64,000 nt of DNA from the NCBI RefSeq assembly GCF_030687495.1, contig NZ_CP117435.1, positions 5,274,501 through 5,338,500 on the forward strand, read 5' to 3'. The stretch's first letter is position 1. Each line of letters starts with the position of its first letter. This DNA is from Pseudomonas sp. FP453 (GTDB taxonomy: Bacteria; Pseudomonadota; Gammaproteobacteria; Pseudomonadales; Pseudomonadaceae). Of the stretch, positions 18,576 through 30,391 are shown one piece after another. The position numbers were made by a program, and so were the translations under genes. The notes below the pieces were generated by a model that saw nothing but the letters and a program-made list of their open reading frames with translations, was not told the DNA's origin and ran no database searches.

Positions 18576-18661
18576 GTGGGAGCTGGCTTGCCTGCGATAG
18601 CGGTGGGTCAGCTACACAGACTTGGCTGACCCACCGCTATCGCAGGCAAGCCAGCTCCCAC
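18576..18661. repeat. REPIN (paired REP sequences)
   Basis: Two inverted 37-base arms (GTGGGAGCTGGCTTGCCTGC onward and its complement) are separated by about 12 bases. This is the classic REP doublet of the P. fluorescens group. A related copy with GCGGGCTTGCCCGC arms lies at 29501-29587. It follows folK and may protect or end the pcnB-folK transcript. Confidence 0.9.
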
Positions 18662-18758
18662 CTTTGACCTCCCGTGTTCTAAAAACCCTATCCACAGGCT
18701 GAATCGCATCAGTAACACGGGTAACACCCCCCTCGTAACAATGCGGTAACACATCCAA

Positions 18759-18787
18759 TTGACTTCCCGTGCCCTCCTCACGACTAT
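18759..18787 (+). promoter_or_regulatory. Possible sigma-70 promoter of panBC
   Basis: TTGACT (18759-18764) and GACTAT (18782-18787) are separated by 17 bases, about 140 bases before panB. The -10 is a poor match. Nothing else is evident in 18662-18929. Confidence 0.4.
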
Positions 18788-18929
18788 AGGCGTCCCGCTG
18801 CCGCCAACCCGGCGCTAAAGGGCGCAATCCAGGCCTTATAAGCACTGCTCTCAAGACAGTGCGCCTGTATAAACGAAGACTCACGCGCGTTACTCGCTGT
18901 TTCCAAGCGCCTGAACGAGGACCCTTTTC

Positions 18930-19730
18930 ATGCCAGACATTACCCTGACCACCTTGCAGAGCCTCAAGCTCAAAGGTGAAAAAATCACCATGCTGACCTG
19001 CTATGACGCCACCTTCGCCCACGCCAGCTGCCAGGCCGGGGTTGAAGTGTTACTGGTGGGCGACTCCCTGGGCATGGTTCTTCAAGGGAATGACAGCACC
19101 TTGCCTGTTACCACCGATGAACTTGCCTACCACACCGCCAGCGTCAAGCGCGGCAACGATGGTGCCTTCATCATCGCCGACCTGCCGTTCATGGCGTACG
19201 CCACCCTCGAACAGACCTTCCAGAACGCGGGCAAGCTGATGCAGGCCGGCGCGCACATGATCAAGGTCGAAGGCGCCCTGTGGCTCGCCGAGTCGGTGCG
19301 CCTGCTCGCTGAGCGCGGCGTACCGGTGTGCGTACACATGGGCCTGACGCCGCAGTCGGTGAATGTCCTCGGTGGCTATAAGGTGCAAGGCCGCAACGAA
19401 GCGCAGGCGCGGCAGATGCGTGCCGATGCCATCGCCCTGGAACAAGCGGGCGCGGCGATGATCTTGCTGGAGTGCGTGCCGAGTGAGTTGGCCGCCGAGA
19501 TCACCCAGGCCGTCAAGGTGCCGGTGATCGGCATTGGCGCGGGCTCGGCCACCGATGGCCAAGTGCTCGTGGTTCACGACATGCTCGGCCTGTCGATTTC
19601 CGGCCGCGTGCCGAAGTTCGTGAAGAACTTCATGACCGGCCAGGACAGCATCCACGCCGCCCTCAGCGCCTACGTCAGCGAAGTCAAAGGCGTGACCTTC
19701 CCCGGCGCCGAACACGGATTCTCTGCATGA
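18930..19730 (+). CDS. panB: 3-methyl-2-oxobutanoate hydroxymethyltransferase
   Basis: A 266-residue enzyme, first of the pantothenate branch, converting ketoisovalerate to ketopantoate with methylenetetrahydrofolate. It has the TIM-barrel motifs [23 protein letters not shown] (metal aspartate), [10 protein letters not shown] and [22 protein letters not shown] precedes the ATG. The stop overlaps the panC start (ATGA). It is linked to folate genes upstream, which is a common arrangement. Confidence 0.97.
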   Translation: MPDITLTTLQSLKLKGEKITMLTCYDATFAHASCQAGVEVLLVGDSLGMVLQGNDSTLPVTTDELAYHTASVKRGNDGAFIIADLPFMAYATLEQTFQNAGKLMQAGAHMIKVEGALWLAESVRLLAERGVPVCVHMGLTPQSVNVLGGYKVQGRNEAQARQMRADAIALEQAGAAMILLECVPSELAAEITQAVKVPVIGIGAGSATDGQVLVVHDMLGLSISGRVPKFVKNFMTGQDSIHAALSAYVSEVKGVTFPGAEHGFSA

Positions 19731-20578
19731 ACACGGTCAAAACCCTACGCGAACTGCGGGCCGCTGTGACCCACGCCCGCAACGCCGGCAAACGCATCGG
19801 CTTTGTGCCGACCATGGGCAACCTGCACAGCGGCCACGCCACCCTGGTGACCAAGGCCGCGCAGCAAGCGGACTTCGTGGTCGCCAGTATTTTCGTCAAT
19901 CCGCTGCAGTTCGGCGCCGGCGAAGACCTGGATACCTACCCGCGCACCCTGGCCGCTGACCAGGAAAAGCTCCTGCAAGCCGGCTGCAACCTGCTGTTCG
20001 CGCCCACCGTCGAGGAAATGTACCCCGGCGGCACCACCGGGCAGACTCGCGTCAGCGTGCCACACCTGTCGGAAGGCCTGTGCGGCGCCAGCCGTCCGGG
20101 GCACTTCGAAGGCGTGGCGACCGTGGTGAGCAAGCTGTTCAACATGGTCCAGCCGGACATCGCGGTATTTGGCCAGAAGGACTACCAGCAACTGGCCGTG
20201 ATCCGCGCCATGGTGCAGGACCTGAACATGCCGATCCAGATCATCGGCGAGCCCACCGTGCGCGCCGAGGACGGCCTGGCGCTGTCGTCGCGCAACGGTT
20301 ACCTCAGCGCAGAACAGCGCGCCATCGCGCCGGTGCTGTACCGCAGCCTCAGCCAGATTGCCGCAGCCATCCAAGCCGGTGACCACGACTTCGCCAAGCT
20401 GCGCGCCGAACAGATCCAGCAGATCGAAGCCGCCGGCCTGCGCATGGACTACCTCGAAGTGCGTCAAGGCGTAAACCTGCGCCCGGCAACCCCTGAAGAC
20501 CGCGATGTGGTGATCCTCGTCGCAGCCTACCTGGGCACAACTCGCCTCATCGATAACCTGCATCTGAACCTCAACTGA
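19727..20578 (+). CDS. panC: Pantothenate synthetase
   Basis: A 283-residue pantoate-beta-alanine ligase. It has the HIGH-type nucleotide motif [14 protein letters not shown], the second motif [13 protein letters not shown], and SSRNGYLS near the C-terminal lid. It starts inside the last codons of panB by a four-base overlap, which implies translational coupling. It acts right after ketopantoate reductase, whose gene is not here. Confidence 0.97.
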   Translation: MNTVKTLRELRAAVTHARNAGKRIGFVPTMGNLHSGHATLVTKAAQQADFVVASIFVNPLQFGAGEDLDTYPRTLAADQEKLLQAGCNLLFAPTVEEMYPGGTTGQTRVSVPHLSEGLCGASRPGHFEGVATVVSKLFNMVQPDIAVFGQKDYQQLAVIRAMVQDLNMPIQIIGEPTVRAEDGLALSSRNGYLSAEQRAIAPVLYRSLSQIAAAIQAGDHDFAKLRAEQIQQIEAAGLRMDYLEVRQGVNLRPATPEDRDVVILVAAYLGTTRLIDNLHLNLN

Positions 20579-20604
20579 CCCTCGCCTGTTGCCCTCCCTG
20601 CCGT

Positions 20605-20626
20605 GCCGGTATAAAAAAGTACCGGC
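20605..20626 (+). terminator. Hairpin after panC
   Basis: GCCGGTA (20605-20611) pairs with TACCGGC (20620-20626) around an A-rich loop, 27 bases after the panC stop. There is no T run, so termination is only possible. Confidence 0.3.
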
Positions 20627-20791
20627 CACAGCGCAGACAAAGCCAAGACAAGTTCACACGCTAGGTTTAATGTAATCGCCCTGCGCTCTTGGTTAGCGCT
20701 GTCTGGAACCCGCCGCTTGATGAGAGGCAGGACGTTCCGGGCTTTGAAGTGTCCTAAAGGCAGTCCCCGTAATAAAAGGAAACCCGCAGCG

Positions 20792-22456
20792 ATGGCGTAC
20801 TACCGCACTCCTCATGACGTTACCGCTCTGCCCGCCTGGCAAGCGCTCAATCAACACCGCCAAGCCATGCAGGATTTCAGCATGCGCGACGCGTTCAATG
20901 CCGATCCCCAGCGTTTTTCCCAATTCACCTTGAGCAGCTGCGGACTTTTCCTCGATTACTCGAAAAACCTGATCACCAGCGAAACCCGTGATTTGCTGGT
21001 GGCCCTGGCCAAGGAAGTCGACCTCAAGGCCGCGATCAACTCGCTGTACGCGGGCGAGCCGGTCAACTCGTCCGAGGGCCGCCCTGCCCTGCACACCGCG
21101 CTGCGCCGCCCGGTGGGTGACAAGCTGTCGGTCAACGGCGTGAACATCATGCCGGACGTGCACAAGGTGCTGAACCAGATCACTGACCTGGTCGGCCGCA
21201 TCCACGACGGCCTGTGGCGTGGCTACACCGAGAAGCCGATCACCGACGTGGTGAACATCGGCATCGGTGGCTCGTTCCTCGGCCCGGAGCTGGTCTCCGA
21301 AGCGCTGCTGTCCTACGCCCACAAAGGCGTGCGCTGCCACTACCTGGCGAATATCGACGGCAGTGAGTTCCACGAACTGACCATGAAGCTGCGCGCCGAG
21401 ACCACGCTGTTTATCGTCTCGTCGAAATCCTTCAACACCCTCGAAACCCTGAAAAATGCCCAGGCCGCCCGCGCCTGGTACCTGGCCCAGGGTGGCTCGG
21501 AAGCCGAGTTGTACCGCCACTTCATCGCCGTATCGAGCAACAACGCGGCGGCCGTGGCGTTCGGTATCCGCGAAGAAAACATCTTCCCGATGTGGGACTG
21601 GGTCGGCGGCCGTTACTCGCTGTGGTCGGCCATCGGTTTGCCGATTGCCCTGGCCATCGGTATGTCCAACTTCAAGGAACTGCTGTCCGGTGCCTACACC
21701 ATGGACCAGCACTTCCAGAACGCCCCGTTCGAACAGAACATGCCGGTGCTGCTGGGCCTGCTGGGCGTGTGGTACGGCAACTTCTGGGGCGCGCAGAGCC
21801 ACGCGATCCTGCCGTACGACCACTACCTGCGCAACATCACCAAGCACTTGCAACAGCTGGACATGGAATCCAACGGCAAGAGCGTGCGCCAGGACGGCAC
21901 GCCGGTGTCCACCGATACCGGCCCGGTGATCTGGGGCGGCGTCGGCTGTAACGGCCAGCACGCTTACCACCAGTTGCTGCACCAGGGGACCCAACTGATC
22001 CCGGCCGACTTTATCGTGCCGATTGTCAGCTTCAACCCGGTGTCCGACCACCATCAGTGGCTGTACGCCAACTGCCTGTCGCAAAGCCAGGCGCTGATGC
22101 TCGGCAAGACCCGCAGCGAAGCCGAAGCCGAGCTGCGCGACAAGGGCATCGCCGAAGAAGAAGTGCAGAAGCTGGCACCGCACAAGGTGATCCCGGGCAA
22201 CCGCCCGAGCAACACCCTGGTGGTGGAACGCATCAGCCCGCGTCGCCTCGGCGCACTGGTGGCCATGTACGAGCACAAGGTGTTCGTGCAGAGCGTGATC
22301 TGGGGCATCAACGCCTTCGACCAATGGGGCGTGGAGTTGGGCAAAGAGCTGGGCAAGGGCGTGTACAACCGCCTGACCGGCGCCGAAGAAGCCGTGGCAG
22401 ATGACGCCTCGACCCAAGGCTTGATCAACTATTTCCGCGGTCGTCACCGCGGCTGA
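20792..22456 (+). CDS. pgi: Glucose-6-phosphate isomerase
   Basis: A 554-residue isomerase of glucose-6-phosphate and fructose-6-phosphate. The start is ATG 20792 ([16 protein letters not shown]) with AAAAGGA upstream; the frame is open to 20717, but the extra residues are not conserved-looking. Sugar-phosphate site motifs are [15 protein letters not shown] and [13 protein letters not shown], then [12 protein letters not shown], the catalytic glutamate region and GIN(A)[10 protein letters not shown]. Length is normal. In pseudomonads, lacking phosphofructokinase, it serves mainly gluconeogenesis and the Entner-Doudoroff cycle (family knowledge). Confidence 0.97.
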   Translation: MAYYRTPHDVTALPAWQALNQHRQAMQDFSMRDAFNADPQRFSQFTLSSCGLFLDYSKNLITSETRDLLVALAKEVDLKAAINSLYAGEPVNSSEGRPALHTALRRPVGDKLSVNGVNIMPDVHKVLNQITDLVGRIHDGLWRGYTEKPITDVVNIGIGGSFLGPELVSEALLSYAHKGVRCHYLANIDGSEFHELTMKLRAETTLFIVSSKSFNTLETLKNAQAARAWYLAQGGSEAELYRHFIAVSSNNAAAVAFGIREENIFPMWDWVGGRYSLWSAIGLPIALAIGMSNFKELLSGAYTMDQHFQNAPFEQNMPVLLGLLGVWYGNFWGAQSHAILPYDHYLRNITKHLQQLDMESNGKSVRQDGTPVSTDTGPVIWGGVGCNGQHAYHQLLHQGTQLIPADFIVPIVSFNPVSDHHQWLYANCLSQSQALMLGKTRSEAEAELRDKGIAEEEVQKLAPHKVIPGNRPSNTLVVERISPRRLGALVAMYEHKVFVQSVIWGINAFDQWGVELGKELGKGVYNRLTGAEEAVADDASTQGLINYFRGRHRG

Positions 22457-22465
22457 TCCTGCCCC

Positions 22466-22501
22466 TTCAAGGCCAACGTCCGTTTGGAGGTTGGCCTTGA
22501 A
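22466..22501 (+). terminator. Inverted repeat after pgi
   Basis: Twelve-base perfect arms, TTCAAGGCCAAC (22466-22477) with GTTGGCCTTGAA (22490-22501), start 9 bases after the stop. It lacks a T tract. Confidence 0.45.
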
Positions 22502-22561
22502 CCCTCCCCCCACAGCGTGCATCTTTATGTCTTGTGCCTAAAACAAGAATAAGGACCGCTC

Positions 22562-24499
<1,938 letters not shown>

Positions 24500-24515
24500 G
24501 AAAACCTGAATCGCC

Positions 24516-25385
24516 ATGGAATTTATCCGCAGCCGTATCGAAACCCAGTTGATGAGCCTCACGGGCTTGTCACTGGGCCAACTGGACCTGGAAAACCCCA
24601 AGGGCGACCCCGGCCTGTTCGGGCCGGACTCGGTCAGCTGGCAAGTCCATGGCGACTTCAGCAGCATGTTGATCGGCGGCATCAGCGCCTTGATGCTGCA
24701 AGCCTTGCACCCGCTGGCCCTGGCCGGCGTGTGGGATCACTCGAACTTTCGCCAGGACATGCTCGGGCGCTTGCGGCGCACGTCGCAGTTCATTTCCGGC
24801 ACCACCTTTGGCTCGCGCAAGGACGCCGAATGGCTGATCGAAAAAGTGCGCACCATTCACCTGCAAGTGGTCGGCCATGCACCGGACGGCCGCGCGTATG
24901 CGGCCAGCGACCCGGAGTTGCTGACCTGGGTGCATGTGGCGGAAGTGAGCAACTTTCTCGCCGCCCACCTGCGCTACCGCAACCCGCACCTGTCGGGGCG
25001 TGACCAGGACCGCTACTACGCCGAAATCGCCCTGGTCGCCGAACAACTGGGCGCGCGGCATGTGCCGCGTTCGCGGCAGGAAGTGTCGGATTACCTGGCG
25101 CGTATCCGCCCACAACTCTTGTGCGACGAGCGCAGCCGCGAAGTGTTGCGCCTGCTGCTCGATGCCCCGGCGCCAAGCACCTTGGCCAAGCCGTTTGGCG
25201 CGCTGATGATGCAGGCCGGGATCGACCTGTTGCCGGACTGGGCCAGCGCCATGCTTGACCAGCACCAGAGCCCGCTGCAACGCCAGATGATCCGCGCCGG
25301 GGTCAAGCGCAGTGCACCGCTGCTGCGCTGGGCGATGCGCAATGGTTCGGTACAACGGGCGCATCGGCGGATGGGGCTGATGTAG
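24516..25385 (+). CDS. DUF2236 / MpaB-type oxygenase family protein
   Basis: A 289-residue protein of the DUF2236 (latex-clearing/MpaB-like) family. It has the family signatures SMLIGGISALMLQALHPLA, the heme-proximal-type VWDHSNF, an internal TTFGSRKDAE and a conserved HVAEVSNFLAAH helix. Characterised relatives bind heme b and cleave or oxidise hydrophobic substrates, but most bacterial members have no known function. It lies 16 bases after acs on the same strand, so a shared transcript is likely. No signal peptide is present. Confidence 0.82.
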   Translation: MEFIRSRIETQLMSLTGLSLGQLDLENPKGDPGLFGPDSVSWQVHGDFSSMLIGGISALMLQALHPLALAGVWDHSNFRQDMLGRLRRTSQFISGTTFGSRKDAEWLIEKVRTIHLQVVGHAPDGRAYAASDPELLTWVHVAEVSNFLAAHLRYRNPHLSGRDQDRYYAEIALVAEQLGARHVPRSRQEVSDYLARIRPQLLCDERSREVLRLLLDAPAPSTLAKPFGALMMQAGIDLLPDWASAMLDQHQSPLQRQMIRAGVKRSAPLLRWAMRNGSVQRAHRRMGLM

Positions 25386-25452
25386 GCCAGGCCCTATAGC
25401 TGTTAAACTCCGCGCCCACATTTACCCCCATTACTTAAGCAAGGCGCGCTCC

Positions 25453-26469
25453 ATGTCTCCCTTGAATCAGGCGCTGCGCGCCGCCCTCGATCATCGCCAA
25501 GACCTGATCAACGAGCTGCACGCCCAAGGCACCGACTGCTACCGCTTGTTCCATGGCAGCCAGGAAGGCGCCGGCGGCCTGACCATCGACCGCTACGGCC
25601 CGCAATTGCTGGTGCAGAGCTTCCACCAGTCGCTGCAAACCGACGAGTTGCTGGACCTGCACCAACTGATCAACCAGTACATCGGCCTGGAATTGCTGCT
25701 GGTGTACAACGACCGTTCCCGTGGCAACTCGCGGATCGATCGCGAAGACACGGTGTACCGCGCCGAACCGGCAGCGCTGGAAGATCTGGTCGGCCACGAG
25801 TGGGGCCTCAATTACCGCGTGCGCGGGCGCCATGCCGGGCAGGACCCGCTGCTGTTCCTCGACCTGCGCAACACCCGCGGCTGGGTCAAGGCCCACAGCG
25901 CCGGCAAAAGCGTGTTGAACCTGTTCGCCTACACCTGCGGCGTCGGCCTCAGCGCGGCGGCGGGTGGTGCCCGCGAGGTGTGCAACCTGGACTTTGCCGA
26001 GGGCAACCTGGCGGTTGGTCGCGAAAACGGCGAGCTGAACCCGCAATTGCCAGCCATGGAATTCGTGCAGTCCGACTACTTCCCGGCGATCCGCCAACTG
26101 GCCGGCCTGCCCATTACCCAGCGTCGCGGCCAGAAACTGCCGAGCTACCCACGCCTGGAACAGCGTCAGTACGACCTCGTATTGCTCGACCCTCCGGCCT
26201 GGGCCAAGAGCGCCTTTGGCACCGTCGACCTGTTGCGTGACTACCAAAGCCTGCTCAAGCCCGCACTGCTCGCCACGGCCGACAATGGCGTGCTGATCTG
26301 CTGCAACAACCTGGCGAAGGTCAGCATGGATGACTGGCGCGAACAGGTGCTGCGCTGCGCGGAGAAGGCCGGGCGCCCGGTACGCGACTGGAAAATCATG
26401 ACGCCGGGGGTGGATTTCCCTTCACAAGACCAGCAGCCACCGCTGAAAACTCTGATACTGCAGCTGTAG
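25453..26469 (+). CDS. Class I SAM-dependent methyltransferase, RlmI/PUA-MTase-like
   Basis: A 338-residue Rossmann methyltransferase. The SAM-binding motif I is NLFAYTCGVGLSAAAGGA, motif II is VCNLDFAEGNL, and motif IV VLLDPPAWAKS is typical of rRNA/tRNA base methyltransferases such as RlmI, RlmKL and Trm-type m5C/m2G enzymes. Unlike RlmI, it lacks a recognisable PUA domain at the N-terminus. An rRNA target is likely by homology but unproven, and I do not assign a position. It starts 67 bases after the DUF2236 gene. Confidence 0.8.
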   Translation: MSPLNQALRAALDHRQDLINELHAQGTDCYRLFHGSQEGAGGLTIDRYGPQLLVQSFHQSLQTDELLDLHQLINQYIGLELLLVYNDRSRGNSRIDREDTVYRAEPAALEDLVGHEWGLNYRVRGRHAGQDPLLFLDLRNTRGWVKAHSAGKSVLNLFAYTCGVGLSAAAGGAREVCNLDFAEGNLAVGRENGELNPQLPAMEFVQSDYFPAIRQLAGLPITQRRGQKLPSYPRLEQRQYDLVLLDPPAWAKSAFGTVDLLRDYQSLLKPALLATADNGVLICCNNLAKVSMDDWREQVLRCAEKAGRPVRDWKIMTPGVDFPSQDQQPPLKTLILQL

Positions 26470-26556
26470 GACGTTTCCCAATAGCCCTGCTCTTCGGAAC
26501 CGAAAACCCGTGCCATACTCCAAGGCACTCCTGTTTGACATAGATGGCGCCGCCCC

Positions 26557-29475
26557 ATGCCCAAAGGATTGATTCGCGCCACTGGCGCCTTGTTGACCGC
26601 CGTTGCCCTGTACAGCTTGCTGGGCTTTCTGATTTTGCCCGGCATTGCCCTGCGCATTGCCAACCAGCAACTGGCCAATTACGCCACGGTGCCGGCACGG
26701 ATCGAGCGCATCGAGCTCAACCCGTTCAGCCTGGAACTGACGGTCTGGGGCCTGAAGATCGGCGAGCCGGGCAAAGAACAGATCGGTTTCGAACGCCTCT
26801 ACGCCAACCTGCAGATCGACAGCCTGTGGACCCGCGCGCTGCACCTGGCCGATGTGCAATTGGACCAGCCGAAGACGCAGCTGCTGTTCGACAAGTCCGG
26901 CCAGTTGAACCTGGCGCAACTGTTCAAGATTCCGCCCAGCGAGCCCACCCCGGCCGACCCGAATGCCAAGCCCTTTCCCTTGCGGATCGACGCCATCAAG
27001 CTGGCCGGCGGCTATGTGCACTTCGAAGACTTGCGTCCCAGCGAGCCCATCGAATTCCTCTACGACAAACTCGACTTCGAGCTGAAAAACCTCAGCACAC
27101 TGCCCGAAGACAATGCCGACATGACCCTGGTCGCCGCCGGCCCGGAAGGCGGGCAGATCGACTGGAAAGGCAACTTCAGCCTGGTGCCGATCACGTCCGA
27201 AGGTACGCTGAAAGTCACCGACGGCAAGATGAAGGCCTGGTGGCCGTATGTCCGTGATGCGCTGCCGCTGGTGCTTGAGGACGGCGTGCTGAACTTCAGC
27301 ACCGACTACAAATTCAGCCTGGCCAAAGAGACCGAGCTGAACCTGACCAACACCGCCGCCAGCATCGCACCGTTTGCCCTCAAGGCTCCGGATGGCCGGC
27401 CGCTGGTACGCCTGGAGCGCCTGGACGTCAGCGAAACCACCGTGGACCTGGCCAAGCAACAAGTGGTGGTGGGCAAGATCCGTAGCAACAAATTGGAAAC
27501 CTGGGCCGCCCGCGAAGCCGACGGTCAACTGGACTGGCAGAAACTGTTTGCCAGCCAACCGAGCAAGTCGGCCCAGAAGCCGGAAGCCGCCACAGCGCCG
27601 GCTACCGCCGACTCCCCCAAACCGGCACCGGCAGCGCCCAGCAAACCGTGGCAAGTGCTGCTCAAGGACGTGCAACTGCGTAACTATCAGGTGCATCTGG
27701 CCGACCGCCAGGTCAAACCTGCCGTCGCGTTGGAGCTGGGCCCGCTGAACGTCGACGTGCAGAACTTCGACAGCCTCAACCAAAGCCCGTTTACCCTGAA
27801 GGTCGATACCGGCCTGGGCAAGCAGGGCAAGATCCTCGCGACGGGCGAGGTCAACCTGAACCCGATCAGCGCCAAGCTCAAGGTCAATACCCAGGACATC
27901 GACCTGCGGGTTGCCCAGGCCTACATCAGCCCGTTCATTCGCCTGGAACTGCGTAGCGGCATGCTCGGCAGCAACCTGGACGTGAACCTCAAAAGCGCCG
28001 ATCCACTCAAGCTGCAAATCACCGGACGCGCCCAGGTCGACCAGCTGCATACCCTCGACACCCTCAAGACCCGCGACTTCCTCAAATGGCAGCGCCTGGT
28101 GGTCGAAGGCGTCAACTACCAGCACGGCGAGAGCCTGTCGATCGACAAGGTCAACCTGCTGCAACCCTATGCGCGTTTCATGATCAACGACGACCGCACC
28201 ACCAACGTCGATGACTTGCTGATTCCACAGGCGCCCGATAAGAGTCCGAAACCGGCCAGCAAAGACAAGCCGCTGGGCATTCGTATCGGGCAGATTGCGA
28301 TCAACGACGGTTCGGCCAACTTTGCCGACTTCAGCCTGACCCCCAACTTTGCCACCGCCATTCAACAGCTCAACGGGCAGATCGGTACGATCGACAGCCG
28401 CCAGGCCAAACCGGCCAGCGTCGACATCAAGGGCAAGGTGGATCGCTACGCGCCGGTGACAATCAAGGGCAGCGTGAACCCGTTTGATCCTATGGCGGCG
28501 CTGGATATCGCCACCAGCTTCAAACGGGTCGAGTTGACGACCCTGACCCCCTACTCCGGCAAGTTCGCCGGTTTCCGTATCCGCAAGGGCCGGCTCAATC
28601 TCGACCTGCATTACGTGATCACCAAAGGCCAGCTGAAAGCCGAAAACAAAGTGGTGGTCGAGCAACTGCAACTGGGTGAGAAAGTCGACAGCGCCGACGC
28701 CGTGGACTTGCCGATCCGCCTGGCCATCGCGTTACTCAAGGACTCCGATGGCAAAATCTCCATCGAGCTGCCAGTGACGGGCGACCTCAACAACCCACAG
28801 TTCAGCGTGATGCCGATCGTGTGGCAGACCCTGCGCAACCTGGTGGTACGCGCCGCAACGGCACCGTTCAAGTTTATCGGTGGGTTGGTTACCGGCGGTG
28901 GCGCGGAGGACTTGGGCAATGTGTCCTTCGCCGCCGGTTCCAGCGAGCTGAACAAGGATGCCGAAGGCGCCTTGAACACGCTGGCCAAGGCGCTGAAAGA
29001 ACGCCCGGCCCTGCGCCTGGAAATCGAAGGCACGGCCGCTGCCAGCAGCGACGGGCCGTTCCTGGCCGCAGAGCGTCTGGAGCGTGAATACCAATACAAC
29101 TACTACAAGATCCTTCAGCGCCGTGGCGACAAGGTTCCCGCCCAGGCTTCGCTGCTGGTTGTACCGGAGAAGGAAAAGGCGCCATTGCTGGAAGGCATCT
29201 ACCGCACCCGCCTGAAACAGCAACCTCCGGCGGAATGGAAGGACCTGAGCGACAGTGACCGCACTGCGAAGCTGCGTGACGGCGTGATCAAGTTCTGGAG
29301 CGCCAGTGACGTACTGCTGCGCCAACTTGGCCAGGACCGTGCGAGCACGATCAAGGACTACCTGGTGGACAAGGGCCAGCTGGAAGATGACCGGGTGTAC
29401 TTCATTGATGCCAACCTGGGTCAGGCGGAGAAAGATGGGCGGGTGGTGACACCGATGCATCTGGATGCCGAGTAA
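26557..29475 (+). CDS. DUF748 AsmA-like large envelope protein
   Basis: A 972-residue protein with one N-terminal membrane segment (about residues 7-30, LTAVALYSLLGFLILPGIAL). A very long periplasmic part built of repeated beta-rich AsmA/DUF748 units follows (LRIDAIKLAGGYVHFED, LGIRIGQIAINDGSANFADF). This architecture is shared with the AsmA/TamB/YhdP superfamily, some of which move phospholipids across the envelope. A pro/ala-rich insert lies around residues 343-365. Near residue 790 the sequence VSFAAGSSELNKDAEGALN, followed by LALRLEIEG-like text, resembles the start of an OmpA-type domain. Function unknown; a role in envelope lipid homeostasis is inference. Confidence 0.82.
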   Translation: MPKGLIRATGALLTAVALYSLLGFLILPGIALRIANQQLANYATVPARIERIELNPFSLELTVWGLKIGEPGKEQIGFERLYANLQIDSLWTRALHLADVQLDQPKTQLLFDKSGQLNLAQLFKIPPSEPTPADPNAKPFPLRIDAIKLAGGYVHFEDLRPSEPIEFLYDKLDFELKNLSTLPEDNADMTLVAAGPEGGQIDWKGNFSLVPITSEGTLKVTDGKMKAWWPYVRDALPLVLEDGVLNFSTDYKFSLAKETELNLTNTAASIAPFALKAPDGRPLVRLERLDVSETTVDLAKQQVVVGKIRSNKLETWAAREADGQLDWQKLFASQPSKSAQKPEAATAPATADSPKPAPAAPSKPWQVLLKDVQLRNYQVHLADRQVKPAVALELGPLNVDVQNFDSLNQSPFTLKVDTGLGKQGKILATGEVNLNPISAKLKVNTQDIDLRVAQAYISPFIRLELRSGMLGSNLDVNLKSADPLKLQITGRAQVDQLHTLDTLKTRDFLKWQRLVVEGVNYQHGESLSIDKVNLLQPYARFMINDDRTTNVDDLLIPQAPDKSPKPASKDKPLGIRIGQIAINDGSANFADFSLTPNFATAIQQLNGQIGTIDSRQAKPASVDIKGKVDRYAPVTIKGSVNPFDPMAALDIATSFKRVELTTLTPYSGKFAGFRIRKGRLNLDLHYVITKGQLKAENKVVVEQLQLGEKVDSADAVDLPIRLAIALLKDSDGKISIELPVTGDLNNPQFSVMPIVWQTLRNLVVRAATAPFKFIGGLVTGGGAEDLGNVSFAAGSSELNKDAEGALNTLAKALKERPALRLEIEGTAAASSDGPFLAAERLEREYQYNYYKILQRRGDKVPAQASLLVVPEKEKAPLLEGIYRTRLKQQPPAEWKDLSDSDRTAKLRDGVIKFWSASDVLLRQLGQDRASTIKDYLVDKGQLEDDRVYFIDANLGQAEKDGRVVTPMHLDAE

Positions 29476-29500
29476 GCCACAAACATGTGGGTGGGCTTGT

Positions 29501-29587
29501 GTGGGAGCGGGCTTGCCCGCGATAGCGGTGGGTCAGCTTGAACAGCTTTGACTGATCCACTGCAATCGCGGGCAAGCCCGCTCCCAC
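29501..29587. repeat. REPIN (paired REP sequences)
   Basis: GTGGGAGCGGGCTTGCCCGC and its inverted partner 50 bases on form a long imperfect hairpin. The family is the same as at 18576-18661, but the arms differ at several positions. It lies 26 bases after the DUF748 gene. Confidence 0.88.
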
Positions 29588-29633
29588 ATTTGATCTTCAT
29601 CGACTTATCGTCGGTATTCCAACCCACAATAGA

Positions 29634-29663
29634 ACAGGCCCCGACACAAGTGCCGGGGCCTGT
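29634..29663. terminator. Inverted repeat between DUF748 and BON genes
   Basis: Perfect 10-base arms, ACAGGCCCCG (29634-29643) with CGGGGCCTGT (29654-29663). It lies between two convergent genes and could terminate either strand, although neither side has a long T run. Confidence 0.45.
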
Positions 29664-29770
29664 AATGACCACATCCCTGTGGTCGGTCGCATGAACACGT
29701 GAGGTGCATTGAGTGGATATCTGGCTCACTCGTTGCCGCCGACGTTTTGTTCAAGACGATACGTTGGGCA

Positions 29771-30391
29771 TTACTCTGCTTTCAGGCCATCGGCCGATAC
29801 AGCTTTAACGCCTTTGATTTGCTTGGTGATGTTCACCGCGGTGGTTTTCTGTGCTTCGGTCACTGCGGCGGTCGAAGACAGGGAAACAACACCTTTGTTG
29901 GTTTCGACTTTGATGTCGGTGCCAGGAATGCCTTTCTCGGTCACCAGGTCAGCTTTCACTTTGGTGGTGATCCAGGTATCGGAAGTAGACTCTTTGGCGC
30001 CGGCGGCAGCGCTCTTGGTCTTGTCGACATTGTCGGCTTTGTAGGCGCCGCCTGCATGCAGGCTGTCGGCAGAGACCGCTTTCACGCCTTTGATTTTCTT
30101 GGTGATAGCGACAGCGGTCGCTTTCTGCGATTCGGAGATTTCTACGTCAGACGACAGGGTAACCACACCTTTGTTGGTTTCAACCTTGATGTCCGAACCT
30201 GGAATACCTTTTTCGGTCAGCAGATCAGCTTTTACCTTGGTGGTGATCCAAGTGTCCGAGGTGGACTCCTTGGCTTTGGTCACTTCGCCGGCTGCCAGAG
30301 TCATAGGCGCTTGGGAAGTCTGAGCAAAGGCTACGTTAGCAGCCATGGCCATGGTCAGAGCGGTAGCAGTAGCGAGAGCGAACTTCTTCAT
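29771..30391 (-). CDS. Periplasmic protein with two BON domains, OsmY-like
   Basis: A 206-residue protein with a clear Sec signal peptide (MKKFALATATALTMAMAAN, cleavage after AFA-Q). Two BON domains follow, at about residues 42-115 and 133-206. They are near-copies: each begins ESTSDTWITTKVKADL and ends IKGVKAVSADSL or IKGVKAVSADGL, so the gene arose by internal duplication. BON domains are thought to bind phospholipid membranes, and OsmY homologues respond to osmotic and envelope stress. A GGAG site precedes the start. Its precise role is unknown. Confidence 0.88.
   Translation of the reverse strand: MKKFALATATALTMAMAANVAFAQTSQAPMTLAAGEVTKAKESTSDTWITTKVKADLLTEKGIPGSDIKVETNKGVVTLSSDVEISESQKATAVAITKKIKGVKAVSADSLHAGGAYKADNVDKTKSAAAGAKESTSDTWITTKVKADLVTEKGIPGTDIKVETNKGVVSLSSTAAVTEAQKTTAVNITKQIKGVKAVSADGLKAE

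Noticed and set aside
20693..22522. 609-codon minus-strand frame opposite pgi
   Set aside because: Pgi is complete on the plus strand with its signature motifs. The opposite frame has no domain.
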